NCBI GenBank assembly: GCA_046757465.1
Contig: JBHHYH010000007.1
Span: 1-64,000, forward strand
DNA from: Scalindua_A sp046757465
GTDB taxonomy: Bacteria; Planctomycetota; Brocadiia; Brocadiales; Scalinduaceae
Direction of reading: 5' to 3'
DNA: 64,000 bases
Below are positions 1-7,810 of this stretch, piece by piece (positions within the stretch are counted from its first letter, which is position 1; each line of letters opens with the position of its first letter). The translations under genes and the position numbers were made by a program. A model generated the notes under the pieces. It made no database searches. It was not told the origin of the DNA and was given only the letters and a program-made list of their open reading frames with translations.

Positions 1-2
1 AA

Positions 3-1040
3 TTCTGTGGTAGTTGCCATGAGATGGACGTACACTACGATTCCTTTATGAGTTCTAAGCATCATAATGAGCACGTGCACAGTTGCCATACCTGCCATGT
101 TGGTCCCGGATTAAAGGGCTTTTTACATGCAAAGTTAAGTGATGGTGCCCATGATTCATTCGAACATATGAAGGAAACCTATCTTACTAGTACAAATTCA
201 GGGTTATTTATAGATATTGCTGAGGATAGTATTCCGATAGTTAACGGTAATTGCGTTAACTGTCATATAAATGAGGAATACACAAAGGACAAAACTCACC
301 TTGAGTGCGTTTCTCAATCAAAGAGAAAGACAGAAGATGGCAATATTAAGGATTTCTTTTGTACAGATTGCCATATAGGTGTGGTACATCCAAGCTGGAG
401 TGCAGATGTGTATAAAGCATATGCAGAAAAAAAGATTCCACCTTTTGGTATTTTTACTGAGGATGATTGTTATGCTTGCCATAGACATGCTACACCAGAG
501 GTTGTAAAAGAGTGGACGAAAAGCCCGCATGCTAAACAGGGTGTGTCATGTTTGGAATGCCATGGTGATGATCATGGTCAGATTGTTGAAAGGGGAGGCA
601 GGGTTTTACCAAGCAAGTGTGGTGAATGTCACGTAACAATGTATACAGATTTTGCACAAAGTAGACATTATACTGGACGTATAGTAGCAGAATTTGACGG
701 TTTTATTTCGAGCACAAAAAATGCAACGATGAGAAAAGACTGTGAGGAATGTCACATGCTGGGTTTGAGTCAGACATGGGATTCAGGACCAGGTGGCAGT
801 TGTGAAGGATGTCATCCCAGGCATTTATTTTCACGAACAAAAGCAGCGGAGGCAAAAGTATGTGAGAAATGTCACATTGGTGGGCCGCCTCACGCGCAAC
901 TCGATATGAGTGTTAAATCTGTGCATGGTAAGCTTTATGGGAGATGGGAAGAAGAGGGTAAGATTAAGTTGAGATGCCAGTCTTGCCATAGTGATCCATA
1001 CAGCCACCACAATTTTAATAGGAATGTTAGCCTGAATTAA
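3..1040 (+). CDS. Multihaem c-type cytochrome, NapC/NirT-like head joined to HAO-like region (5' partial)
   Basis: The frame is open at the left edge, so the N-terminus is missing; an ATG at 24 is internal. Eleven CxxCH haem motifs are visible: CGSCH at the very start, then CHTCH, CVNCH, CTDCH, CYACH, CLECH, CGECH, CEECH, CEGCH, CEKCH and CQSCH. The first four have the spacing and context of NapC/NirT/NrfH tetrahaem quinol dehydrogenases. The rest resemble the octahaem hydroxylamine oxidoreductase family (HAxxGVxCxxCH, CEGCHPRH, CEKCH followed by a VHG motif), but the protein stops soon after CQSCH. Likely role: membrane-anchored or periplasmic electron transfer from quinol to a nitrogen-compound redox site, by family inference. 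A terminator follows, so this is the last gene of its operon. Confidence 0.85.
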   Translation, partial: FCGSCHEMDVHYDSFMSSKHHNEHVHSCHTCHVGPGLKGFLHAKLSDGAHDSFEHMKETYLTSTNSGLFIDIAEDSIPIVNGNCVNCHINEEYTKDKTHLECVSQSKRKTEDGNIKDFFCTDCHIGVVHPSWSADVYKAYAEKKIPPFGIFTEDDCYACHRHATPEVVKEWTKSPHAKQGVSCLECHGDDHGQIVERGGRVLPSKCGECHVTMYTDFAQSRHYTGRIVAEFDGFISSTKNATMRKDCEECHMLGLSQTWDSGPGGSCEGCHPRHLFSRTKAAEAKVCEKCHIGGPPHAQLDMSVKSVHGKLYGRWEEEGKIKLRCQSCHSDPYSHHNFNRNVSLN

Positions 1041-1128
1041 TTAATACTTTCATGTAATTTTCTCCTTGCGGTATCTTTACTGTTTAGATGCAAATATTTT
1101 TTCAAGCATGAGTAATTTGTAAGTAACT

Positions 1129-1158
1129 AAAAAACCCACCTTCTTAGGTGGGTTTTTT
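1129..1158 (+). terminator. Rho-independent terminator after the cytochrome gene
   Basis: A 12-bp perfect stem (AAAAAACCCACC with GGTGGGTTTTTT) closes over a six-base loop and the right arm ends in six T. The A-run on the left makes it bidirectional in form. It separates the cytochrome operon from mdh, whose ATG is 29 bases downstream. Confidence 0.9.
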
Positions 1159-1186
1159 GTTGGATAGTTATTTAAAGAGCTTCGAT

Positions 1187-2107
1187 ATGAAAATAACAGT
1201 TATTGGTGCTGGTAGTGTTGGTGCAACAACAGCCCAGAGACTTATTGAAAAGGAATTAGGTGACATTGTACTTCTTGATGTGGTTGAGGGTCTACCACAG
1301 GGAAAGGTTCTAGATATGATTGAAGCTGGGCCAGTCTATAACTATCAATGCAGGATTGTGGGAACTAACTCATATGAAGAGACTGAAAATTCAGATATTG
1401 TTGTTATTACATCTGGCAAGCCACGTAAACCTGGAATGGATAGGGAAGCTCTTCTCAAGGTGAATGTAGGGATTGTAAAAGATGTTGTTGAACAGGCTAT
1501 TAAGAAATCTCCAAACGCTATCTTAATCGTGGTTACTAATCCACTTGACGCAATGGCTTATGTAACATATAAGGTGAGCAAGTTTCCCAGGGAAAGAGTC
1601 ATCGGAATGGCAGGAGTGCTGGATTCCTCAAGAATGAGAACTTTTATAGCTATGGAACTAAATGTCTCGATAGAAGACGTTCATACCTTTGTACTTGGTG
1701 GACATGGTGATAAAATGGTACCAATGTTGAGATATGCGACAGTTGCAGGAATACCTGTCACTGAGTTATTGTCAAAGGAAAAATTGGATGCAATAGTTAA
1801 AAGAACGGTAGGAGGTGGAGCGGAAATAATAAGCCTTTTAAAGTCAGGAAGTACATTCTATGCACCTTCAGCTTCAATTGTTGGAATGGTTGATGCAATT
1901 ATAAAAGATAAGAAAAAGATATTACCCTGTACGGTTTTGTGTAAGGGAGAATACGGCTTTAATGACATATTCTTGGGTCTTCCTGTTAAGCTCGGTAAAA
2001 ATGGAATTGAGCAAATTATAGAAATAAAACTTAACAAGGAGGAATCTGACGCATTAGATAGTTCTGCCGATTCAGTTAGGAAACTTTGTAAGAATATATC
2101 TTTATAA
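1187..2107 (+). CDS. mdh: Malate dehydrogenase
   Basis: NAD-dependent oxidation of malate to oxaloacetate in the TCA cycle, cytoplasmic. The protein (306 residues from this ATG) opens with the Rossmann motif GAGSVGATTAQ and has the LDH/MDH landmarks PRKPGMDR on the mobile loop, VVTNPLD, and the catalytic GGHGDKMVPM. An earlier in-frame start at 1148 lies inside the terminator stem, so the ATG at 1187, exactly at the Rossmann strand, is preferred. The ribosome binding site is weak. It precedes the succinate dehydrogenase genes by about 60 bases and may share transcription with them. Confidence 0.95.
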   Translation: MKITVIGAGSVGATTAQRLIEKELGDIVLLDVVEGLPQGKVLDMIEAGPVYNYQCRIVGTNSYEETENSDIVVITSGKPRKPGMDREALLKVNVGIVKDVVEQAIKKSPNAILIVVTNPLDAMAYVTYKVSKFPRERVIGMAGVLDSSRMRTFIAMELNVSIEDVHTFVLGGHGDKMVPMLRYATVAGIPVTELLSKEKLDAIVKRTVGGGAEIISLLKSGSTFYAPSASIVGMVDAIIKDKKKILPCTVLCKGEYGFNDIFLGLPVKLGKNGIEQIIEIKLNKEESDALDSSADSVRKLCKNISL

Positions 2108-2165
2108 TTGCTTAAATAATTTGCATAATGTTTGAAACCTTATTGATCGGATTGTAACAAATAAA

Positions 2166-2513
2166 ATGGAAACTGGAAAAGGAAGAGCGTTAAGCTGGTT
2201 TATACAGAGGATAACAGGTTTGATGTTAGGATTTGGAGTGATGTTTCATTTTCTTATGTTTCACTATTTTGGTTACAAAGTTGGCTTAACTTTTCTTGAA
2301 GCACGTGACAGGTTAATTTCACCGGGATGGATTACGTTTTATTCGGTTTTACTCGGTATGGCAATTATCCATGGTATGAATGGTCTATGGGGAATTTTTT
2401 CAGATTACAATCTAAAACAGAAAACAAAAGAACAAATAAAATTCCTCTTGTATATCTTTGGCTTCGTTCTATTTATTGTTGGAGGGCTTATATTAATAAG
2501 ATTCAATGTTTAA
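2166..2513 (+). CDS. sdhD: Succinate dehydrogenase membrane anchor subunit (SdhD-like)
   Basis: A 115-residue protein with three hydrophobic segments. The sequences RITGLMLGFGVMFHFLMFH and IIHGMNGLWGIFSDY match the haem- and quinone-binding helices of small Sdh cytochrome b/anchor subunits; the HGMNGL histidine is the likely haem ligand. It is followed after 19 bases by a second small membrane subunit, then by sdhA and sdhB, so the complex has two short anchors. Which of the pair is called C and which D is assigned by resemblance only. Confidence 0.8.
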   Translation: METGKGRALSWFIQRITGLMLGFGVMFHFLMFHYFGYKVGLTFLEARDRLISPGWITFYSVLLGMAIIHGMNGLWGIFSDYNLKQKTKEQIKFLLYIFGFVLFIVGGLILIRFNV

Positions 2514-2532
2514 CTTTATCTAAAGCTTAAAT

Positions 2533-2925
2533 ATGGAAAATACGAAATTTATGAATAAAGCAAAAACGTATCTCAACGATTTAAGGTTAAATATTACCAC
2601 AGGTACAATTTCGCATGTTATACATCGTGTAACAGGAATAGCTTTCGTAATATTTCTATTTCTTCATATTTTTACATTAGGCTCGGTATTTCGTGGACCT
2701 GAAGCATTTGAAGATGCCCTACTTGTTTATGACAGCCCTCTTGGCCGATCACTAGAGTTTGCGCTTATGTTTGCGGTATCCATACATCTTATAAATGGAG
2801 TAAGGATAACCATAATAGATTTCCTTAATCTGAGCCAAGTCCATAAAAGGTATTTCTGGATTTCGTTTACAGTTTTTTCAATAATTGTAATACTCAGTGT
2901 GGCGGTATTTTTTCGTATTTTTTGA
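2533..2925 (+). CDS. sdhC: Succinate dehydrogenase cytochrome b subunit (SdhC-like)
   Basis: A 130-residue three-helix protein. It carries the SdhC signature at the first helix (SHVIHRVTG, then LFLHIF) and HLINGVRITIIDF in the second, which supplies a probable haem-ligating histidine. It anchors the flavoprotein and iron-sulfur subunits and takes part in quinone binding. It lies between the other anchor gene and sdhA, from which it is separated by 120 bases without a recognisable gene or hairpin. Confidence 0.82.
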   Translation: MENTKFMNKAKTYLNDLRLNITTGTISHVIHRVTGIAFVIFLFLHIFTLGSVFRGPEAFEDALLVYDSPLGRSLEFALMFAVSIHLINGVRITIIDFLNLSQVHKRYFWISFTVFSIIVILSVAVFFRIF

Positions 2926-3045
2926 TAAATTAGCCTCTTTTCAACCTACCTGTATGACGCATGCCAATATTAACTGGTTGTATGGGTATGAGATAAGGTT
3001 GCTAATATATACCGGTTTTGTTGCACAAAGCAAATTTGTAGAAAC

Positions 3046-4836
3046 ATGAAACTAATTTATCATGATACTATAGTTGTTGGTGGCGGCCTCGCAGGTTTAC
3101 GTGCAGCGCTTGAATTAAACCGTAGAAATGTGAAGGTAGCCTTAATATCAAAAGTGTACCCGCTTAGGTCTCATTCTGTAGCTGCTCAGGGAGGTATAAA
3201 TGCAGCATTAGGTAACCATCCTAGAGGTTACTATGATAATTGGGAGAAACACGCATTTGATACGGTCAAAGGCAGTGATTATTTAGCTGACCAGGATGCC
3301 GTTATACGTATGACAAAAGAAGCTTTAGAAAGAGTAATTGAACTTGAACACTGGGGTTGTCCTTTTGACCGAAATGATGAAGGCAAGGTTGCACAAAGAC
3401 CTTTTGGTGGTGCTGGCTTTCCCAGAACTTGTTATTCAACGGATAAAACTGGTCATGCCTTGCTTCATACCCTGTATGAACAGATTGTAAAATTTCGTCA
3501 GATAGCAGAGCGAAAAGAACTTGTCCTTTATAATGAATGGCTCGTAACAAAAATGGTAGTTGAAGATGGGAAATGTATGGGCCTAATAGGTTTGGATATT
3601 AAGAGTGGTAACCTTTCTGCATTTAAAACAAATGCGGTAATTTTTGCAACTGGAGGTTCAGGCAGGATTTATGGAAACTCTACAAATGCATTAATAAATA
3701 CGGGAATGGGCATGGCGGTACCGTATTGGGATGGTGTACCTCTAAAGGATATGGAATTCATACAGTTTCACCCCACTACCTTAGTAGGAAAGAACATTTT
3801 GATTACGGAAGCCTGCAGAGGAGAGGGAGGCTTTTTGCTAAATAACAAAGGTGAAAGATTTTTAGCTAAATACAATGATTCTAAAAAGGCAATGGAGGTA
3901 GCGCCTAGAGATATAATTTCTAGAAATATAACTAGAGAGATTTTAGATGGTGGAGGATATGAGGATCAAACAGATCGGGCTTCAAGATATGTACTTTTAG
4001 ACTTAAGGCATATGGGTGAAGAAAGGATTATGTCTAGACTTCCAGGAATCAGAGAAATATGTATGAAATTTGCTGGTATAGATCCGGTTTATGAGCCGAT
4101 ACATGTACAGCCCGGACAGCATTATACAATGGGCGGGATTGATTGTAATAAAGATTGTGAAACACAAATTAAAGGTCTCTATGTTGCCGGGGAGGCGGCT
4201 TGTGTGAGTGTTCATGGCGCAAACAGATTGGGAGGCAATTCTCTGCTCGATACTATTGTCTTTGGAGCTATAGCTGGAGAGAATGCAGCCAAGTATGCTC
4301 AGGGTGCCACTTATGGCAGCGTGCCGCGGGAGCCGCGACTTTCGCCGCCACGGTGCAATAATAATGATAAGATATTGGATGATGCCCTAAAATGTGAAAA
4401 TAGAAAGATAGAGAATATTCTCAATTTGAATGGTAACGAAAATCCATCTGATATAAAAGAAGAGTTAAACAAATTGATGTTAGAAAAGGCTGGAATTTTT
4501 AGGGATGCAGAAGGTTTAAAATATGCACACAATAAGGTAAAAGAATTACAGGGCAGATACAAAAATATAAGATTAAATTATAATGAAGGCAAGGTAAACC
4601 TTTCATTAATGTGGACACTTGAATTGAAAGGTAGTTTAGATGTTGCTGAGGCCATTATTGCAGGAGCGCTAGCAAGGGAAGAAAGTCGAGGGTCACAATT
4701 CAGAACAGACTTTACTGAGAGGAATGACAAGGATTTTCTGAAACATACACTTGCTTACTTTTCTGATGAAGGGGTTAGATTAGATTATAAGGAAGTAACT
4801 CTGGGTCGTTTTGAGCCGAAGGCAAGGGAATATTAG
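3046..4836 (+). CDS. sdhA: Succinate dehydrogenase flavoprotein subunit
   Basis: Catalytic FAD subunit oxidising succinate to fumarate, 596 residues, close to family length. Visible are the dinucleotide motif VVGGGLAGLRAAL, the covalent-FAD region RSHSVAAQGGINAALG, the QFHPTT substrate loop, RGEGGFLLNN with the catalytic arginine region, and HGANRLGGNSLLD. Between the capping region and the C-terminal helical domain, residues 424-438 read GSVPREPRLSPPRCN, encoded by a GC-rich 45-base segment (4315-4359) that recurs in the chemoreceptor gene in the same frame; this looks like an inserted element in a variable loop. The sdhB gene follows at once. Confidence 0.96.
   Translation: MKLIYHDTIVVGGGLAGLRAALELNRRNVKVALISKVYPLRSHSVAAQGGINAALGNHPRGYYDNWEKHAFDTVKGSDYLADQDAVIRMTKEALERVIELEHWGCPFDRNDEGKVAQRPFGGAGFPRTCYSTDKTGHALLHTLYEQIVKFRQIAERKELVLYNEWLVTKMVVEDGKCMGLIGLDIKSGNLSAFKTNAVIFATGGSGRIYGNSTNALINTGMGMAVPYWDGVPLKDMEFIQFHPTTLVGKNILITEACRGEGGFLLNNKGERFLAKYNDSKKAMEVAPRDIISRNITREILDGGGYEDQTDRASRYVLLDLRHMGEERIMSRLPGIREICMKFAGIDPVYEPIHVQPGQHYTMGGIDCNKDCETQIKGLYVAGEAACVSVHGANRLGGNSLLDTIVFGAIAGENAAKYAQGATYGSVPREPRLSPPRCNNNDKILDDALKCENRKIENILNLNGNENPSDIKEELNKLMLEKAGIFRDAEGLKYAHNKVKELQGRYKNIRLNYNEGKVNLSLMWTLELKGSLDVAEAIIAGALAREESRGSQFRTDFTERNDKDFLKHTLAYFSDEGVRLDYKEVTLGRFEPKAREY
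4315..4359 (+). repeat. GC-rich in-frame element within sdhA, shared with the chemoreceptor gene
   Basis: The 45 bases begin GGCAGCGTGCCG and end CCGCCACGGTGCAAT. At 8954-8977 the same two ends are joined directly, without the middle 21 bases. Both copies are read in the same frame, giving GSVP...PRCN. The base composition is much more GC-rich than the surrounding gene. Confidence 0.7.
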
Positions 4837-4853
4837 GAGGTATAGAGAAAAAA

Positions 4854-5558
4854 TTGATAGAAAAAAGCGATGTCTACTTTAAAGTTTTTCGCTTTGATCC
4901 TGATAGAGATAGAAAGCCTTATTTCCAAACGTATCAGGTCCCATTTGTGAGGAAAGATCTAACTGTACTGGAGGGCCTTTTCTATATTCAGGAAAAGCTT
5001 GATAATTCGTTAGCCTTCAGGTCTTCATGCAGGGCAGCAGTATGCGGTTCCTGTGCCATGCACATAAATGGTGGATACAGACTCGCCTGTAATACGTTAA
5101 TCTCGAATCTAAAAGGAAATGAGGTAAAAATCAGACCTCTGGGCCATCTGGATATTATTAAGGACCTCTTTGTAGATCTGGAGCCTTTCTGGGAAAAATA
5201 CGAACTTGTAAAACCGTATTTAATTTCAAAAACCTTGCCCTCAGATCATGAAAGGTTGCAATCGCATAGTGAAAGAGCAAAATTGGATGGATTGATAGAT
5301 TGTATCCTTTGTGGTTGTTGTTACTCCTCATGTATGGTTACGCTGACTAAAGATGAATATCTCGGACCTGCCGCATTGCTGTGGGCAAATCGTTTTTATG
5401 TTGATTCAAGAGATAATGCCAAGGATGAACGTCTTGCTATTGTGAATGTTGAAAATGGGGTATGGAGGTGTCATACAATATTCAACTGCCACCAGTCATG
5501 CCCCAAAAGCCTCAACCCGGCAAGCTGTATTGCGAATCTTAAAATGAAACTTATTTAA
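4854..5558 (+). CDS. sdhB: Succinate dehydrogenase iron-sulfur subunit
   Basis: Electron-transfer subunit of 234 residues. The [2Fe-2S] site is seen as CRAAVCGSCAMHINGGYRLAC, the [4Fe-4S] site as CILCGCCYSSC and the [3Fe-4S] site as CHTIFNCHQSCP. Translation is assigned to a TTG at 4854 because AGGAGG lies at 4835-4840 and no ATG occurs before the conserved start. It follows sdhA by 17 bases. The gene ends just before the oppositely oriented remains of another gene. Confidence 0.95.
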   Translation: MIEKSDVYFKVFRFDPDRDRKPYFQTYQVPFVRKDLTVLEGLFYIQEKLDNSLAFRSSCRAAVCGSCAMHINGGYRLACNTLISNLKGNEVKIRPLGHLDIIKDLFVDLEPFWEKYELVKPYLISKTLPSDHERLQSHSERAKLDGLIDCILCGCCYSSCMVTLTKDEYLGPAALLWANRFYVDSRDNAKDERLAIVNVENGVWRCHTIFNCHQSCPKSLNPASCIANLKMKLI

Positions 5559-5565
5559 AAAGGTT

Positions 5566-5814
5566 TTATTTCTTTTGAGACTTTTGTATCTTACTTATAC
5601 TTCTACAGGCTGCACTTCTAAAATAATCTAACTCCTCTTCTTCCTCAACAACATTCTGGAGAAAAGGAATCGCTTTAATAGCTTTAACTTTACCAAGGGC
5701 TATTATTGCATAAAAACAAGTATCTTTATCCAGGGCTTTATTACCTGCTAGTTCAATTAACCTAGAGACAATCTCACTATTTTCGTAAGTGTAAATAGCA
5801 GGAATAATACTCAC
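5566..5814 (-). pseudogene. HEAT-repeat fragment, probable 3' end of a broken gene
   Basis: The 82-residue reading frame (GTG at 5814) has alternating amphipathic helices in HEAT-repeat style (ALDKDTCFYAIIALGKVKA, AIPFLQNVV). The same frame stays open about 90 bases further upstream without a good start and runs into the end of the next fragment, at 5865. This pattern suggests that it was once continuous with the two upstream open frames and was cut off by a frameshift. If it is an independent gene it encodes a small helical protein of unknown role. Confidence 0.45.
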
Positions 5815-5864
5815 GGCATCTTTTGATAATTCTGGACTATTTAGTTCCTTTATAATACTTTGAA

Positions 5865-6206
5865 TTACGTTATCATTAAGGGAGTCGTATGTGCTGTTGT
5901 ATTGTCACCCTTTGTTAAATCATAAAAAATTGCAACGTAATTACTGCCTGGAGGAGTCATTCCGTATGCCGCATTGAACACTACCCGGTTATTGTATACT
6001 CCAACCAAGACTAATGGTTCCCCATTCAACCAGGGGTGCGCCAGATGGCAACCAACCAGGTGTATTTGTCCTGTGCCATCGTCTAAATTTTCTAGAAATT
6101 TCTTAATTGTTCTTCCAGCGTGAAAGGCATTTTCTATTATAAGTAGTTCCGGTGGAAAGGAGTAGAAATTTTCAAGATTTCCGTCTCCATCATCAACGGG
6201 GGACAA
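5865..6206 (-). pseudogene. Middle fragment of a broken gene of unknown function
   Basis: A 113-residue frame beginning at a TTG. The frame remains open for about 100 bases upstream of that TTG, overlapping the end of the 6287-6946 fragment in another frame, and reads sensibly across the join (CGTNVLTCDEDSNNNRTLYL). That argues for a frameshift near 6300 rather than two genes. The content (GQIHLVGCHLAHPWLNGEPLVLVGVYNNRVVF) suggests a globular or exported protein, but no family was recognised. Confidence 0.4.
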
Positions 6207-6286
6207 TCTTCTTTGTGGAGGTAACTTACCTCCATCGTTTTCATTAAGGTATAAAGTTCTATTGTTATTCGAGTCCTCATCACAAG

Positions 6287-6946
6287 TTAGTACATTTGTT
6301 CCACATACTGCCTGTCTTGCTTGCCTGCAATTATAGTGGGGGGAGAAATCTCGAATGTATAGAATGTATCCTTGAGATAATCATTAAGTGTGTTTGCTGC
6401 CGTACTTGTGCCTTTCATCTCATCTACCTCTATCGTTCGTTTCATCCATACAGTAATCACGTTTGTACTGTCGGAAGATTTAATAACCCCTTCTTTAAGA
6501 GCTGCTTCAACTATAAAATTATCACCTCCATAAGGAGCTCCAGTAAAAGTAGACTTAGCTATTCCGTTAATGTCTGTTGTTGATGCATTGATGCCTAATT
6601 TCCCAACACCTCTATTATCATTACCATCCATATCTCCTTCCAAACCATCAGAATCTATCCCGTCATTGTCGTTCCAATCAACTGGTGACCTGGCAGAAGT
6701 TGGGTCATCCGGATCTATCGAGTTCCAATGAACCTTGATTCCTTTTTTTGCGGGTTGGATGCTGGCTTCAATCTCAATTGTGGGAGCATGTGTTACATCT
6801 TTACTGTAAATCTTTCCTTTAAAATCCGATGGAGCTTTTCTATCAATCTTTGTAATGGTTATTGTTGTTATTCCTGCTTTAAGCTTAGGGGATAGGGTAA
6901 GCGAGAATAGTACTAAATATCTTAAGTAATATGGCCTCCGCGACAA
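6287..6946 (-). pseudogene. 5' fragment of a broken, probably exported Ig-like/Asp-rich protein
   Basis: The 219-residue frame starts at a TTG after GGAG-poor sequence. It has a hydrophobic N-terminus (YLRYLVLFSLTLS), a region rich in threonine and isoleucine, and an Asp/Asn/Gly stretch (DWNDNDGIDSDGLEGDMDGN) like calcium-binding loops of surface proteins. TTDINGIAKSTFTGAPYGGDNFIVEA resembles a bacterial Ig-like (Big) fold. It ends in a different frame from the next fragment; the two are probably one decayed gene. Confidence 0.4.
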
Positions 6947-7570
6947 ATTTAGATTGGTCTCCTAGGCGTCCAAAAAAGTAATATCTTTTTTTTCTTTTAA
7001 CATTTATTTATCTAACATTGTCAAGAAAAAAGACTCATCTATGAACTATATAAGGAAAAATTTTCCCAAAATAGCCTAAATAACCAACATTATGTATAAA
7101 AAAACAACAGGATTGCCATAAGTTTTTATTATGCTGAAGATTAAGTAAGGAAAAATTTTTAGGTACATTTACTCCAACGTAATGGTATAAGAGGCAGAAA
7201 TTGTATTACATAGTATTATAAGTGCTTGAATGATGGTGGGTTAAGAGTGATTTGCTTCGATGCCTATCCGAATATTATAAACTAATGGTTGGATGGATGC
7301 GGAGTTGGTAACCTTCTTGCGGATGGCTGGCAAGTGTTTTGCGATTTCTTATGTGCGCATTTCAATTAATGAATCGCGGCAATTTCTTGAATTCGATTTA
7401 TTGTTTTAGGTAATGGAATCCGTTTTCATACAGATAACTTTTTAATAATATGACATCGAACCTAAATGAAGAATTTTAAACCTCTTATAGAAAAATTAAG
7501 ATCTTAAGCATTGAGTATTAATGCAAATATTTTTTTGAGGCGACTTGAATATGAGTTGCAGGGTTGATTT
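6947..7570. other. Gene-free AT-rich stretch
   Basis: No frame with coding character, no tRNA and no convincing structured RNA were seen here. It lies between the start of the broken gene and the repeat-rich leader of the chemoreceptor gene. Confidence 0.5.
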
Positions 7571-7594
7571 AGCCCGCCAGAATGAGGGCGGGCT
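7571..7594. repeat. Short GC-rich palindrome, member of the dispersed CCCGCCAGAAT family
   Basis: AGCCCGCC and GGCGGGCT form an eight-base stem around AGAATGAG. The CCCGCCAGAATG core is identical to the ends of the larger element at 10169-10288. Confidence 0.65.
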
Positions 7595-7613
7595 GGCCCG
7601 TAAGTATAAGGTG

Positions 7614-7660
7614 CGATCGAATACGCTCCATGGAGAGACGTAACTCGATCGTGTTTTTTT
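7614..7660 (+). terminator. Nested hairpin with T-run, possible terminator of a short leader RNA
   Basis: CGATCGA (7614-7620) pairs with TCGATCG (7645-7651), with a second palindrome CTCCATGGAG inside the loop, and seven or more T follow at once. It could end a small RNA or attenuate the downstream chemoreceptor operon. A further hairpin, TAAAAGCC/GGCTTTTA, lies at 7721-7739. Confidence 0.5.
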
Positions 7661-7810
7661 ATGCCTGCGCTACAGTAATGAAGGCTTCCGACCTTGTAGA
7701 AAATTGCATAAAAAATAGAGTAAAAGCCTTAGGCTTTTATTTAGTCTGTGCAATGTGGCCAATTTAATTTTTTTACAATAATTTATCCGAAAAGGGGGGA
7801 GAGATGTGTT

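Noticed and set aside
1148..1186. Longer mdh start at 1148
   Set aside because: It lies within the terminator stem, and the Rossmann motif starts exactly at the ATG at 1187.
7582..7767. A 61-residue reading frame before the chemoreceptor gene
   Set aside because: It runs through the palindrome and terminator-like hairpins and has no ribosome binding site or family resemblance.
7600..7800. Possible c-di-GMP riboswitch in the chemoreceptor leader
   Set aside because: The conserved GEMM core sequences were not found; only simple hairpins are visible.
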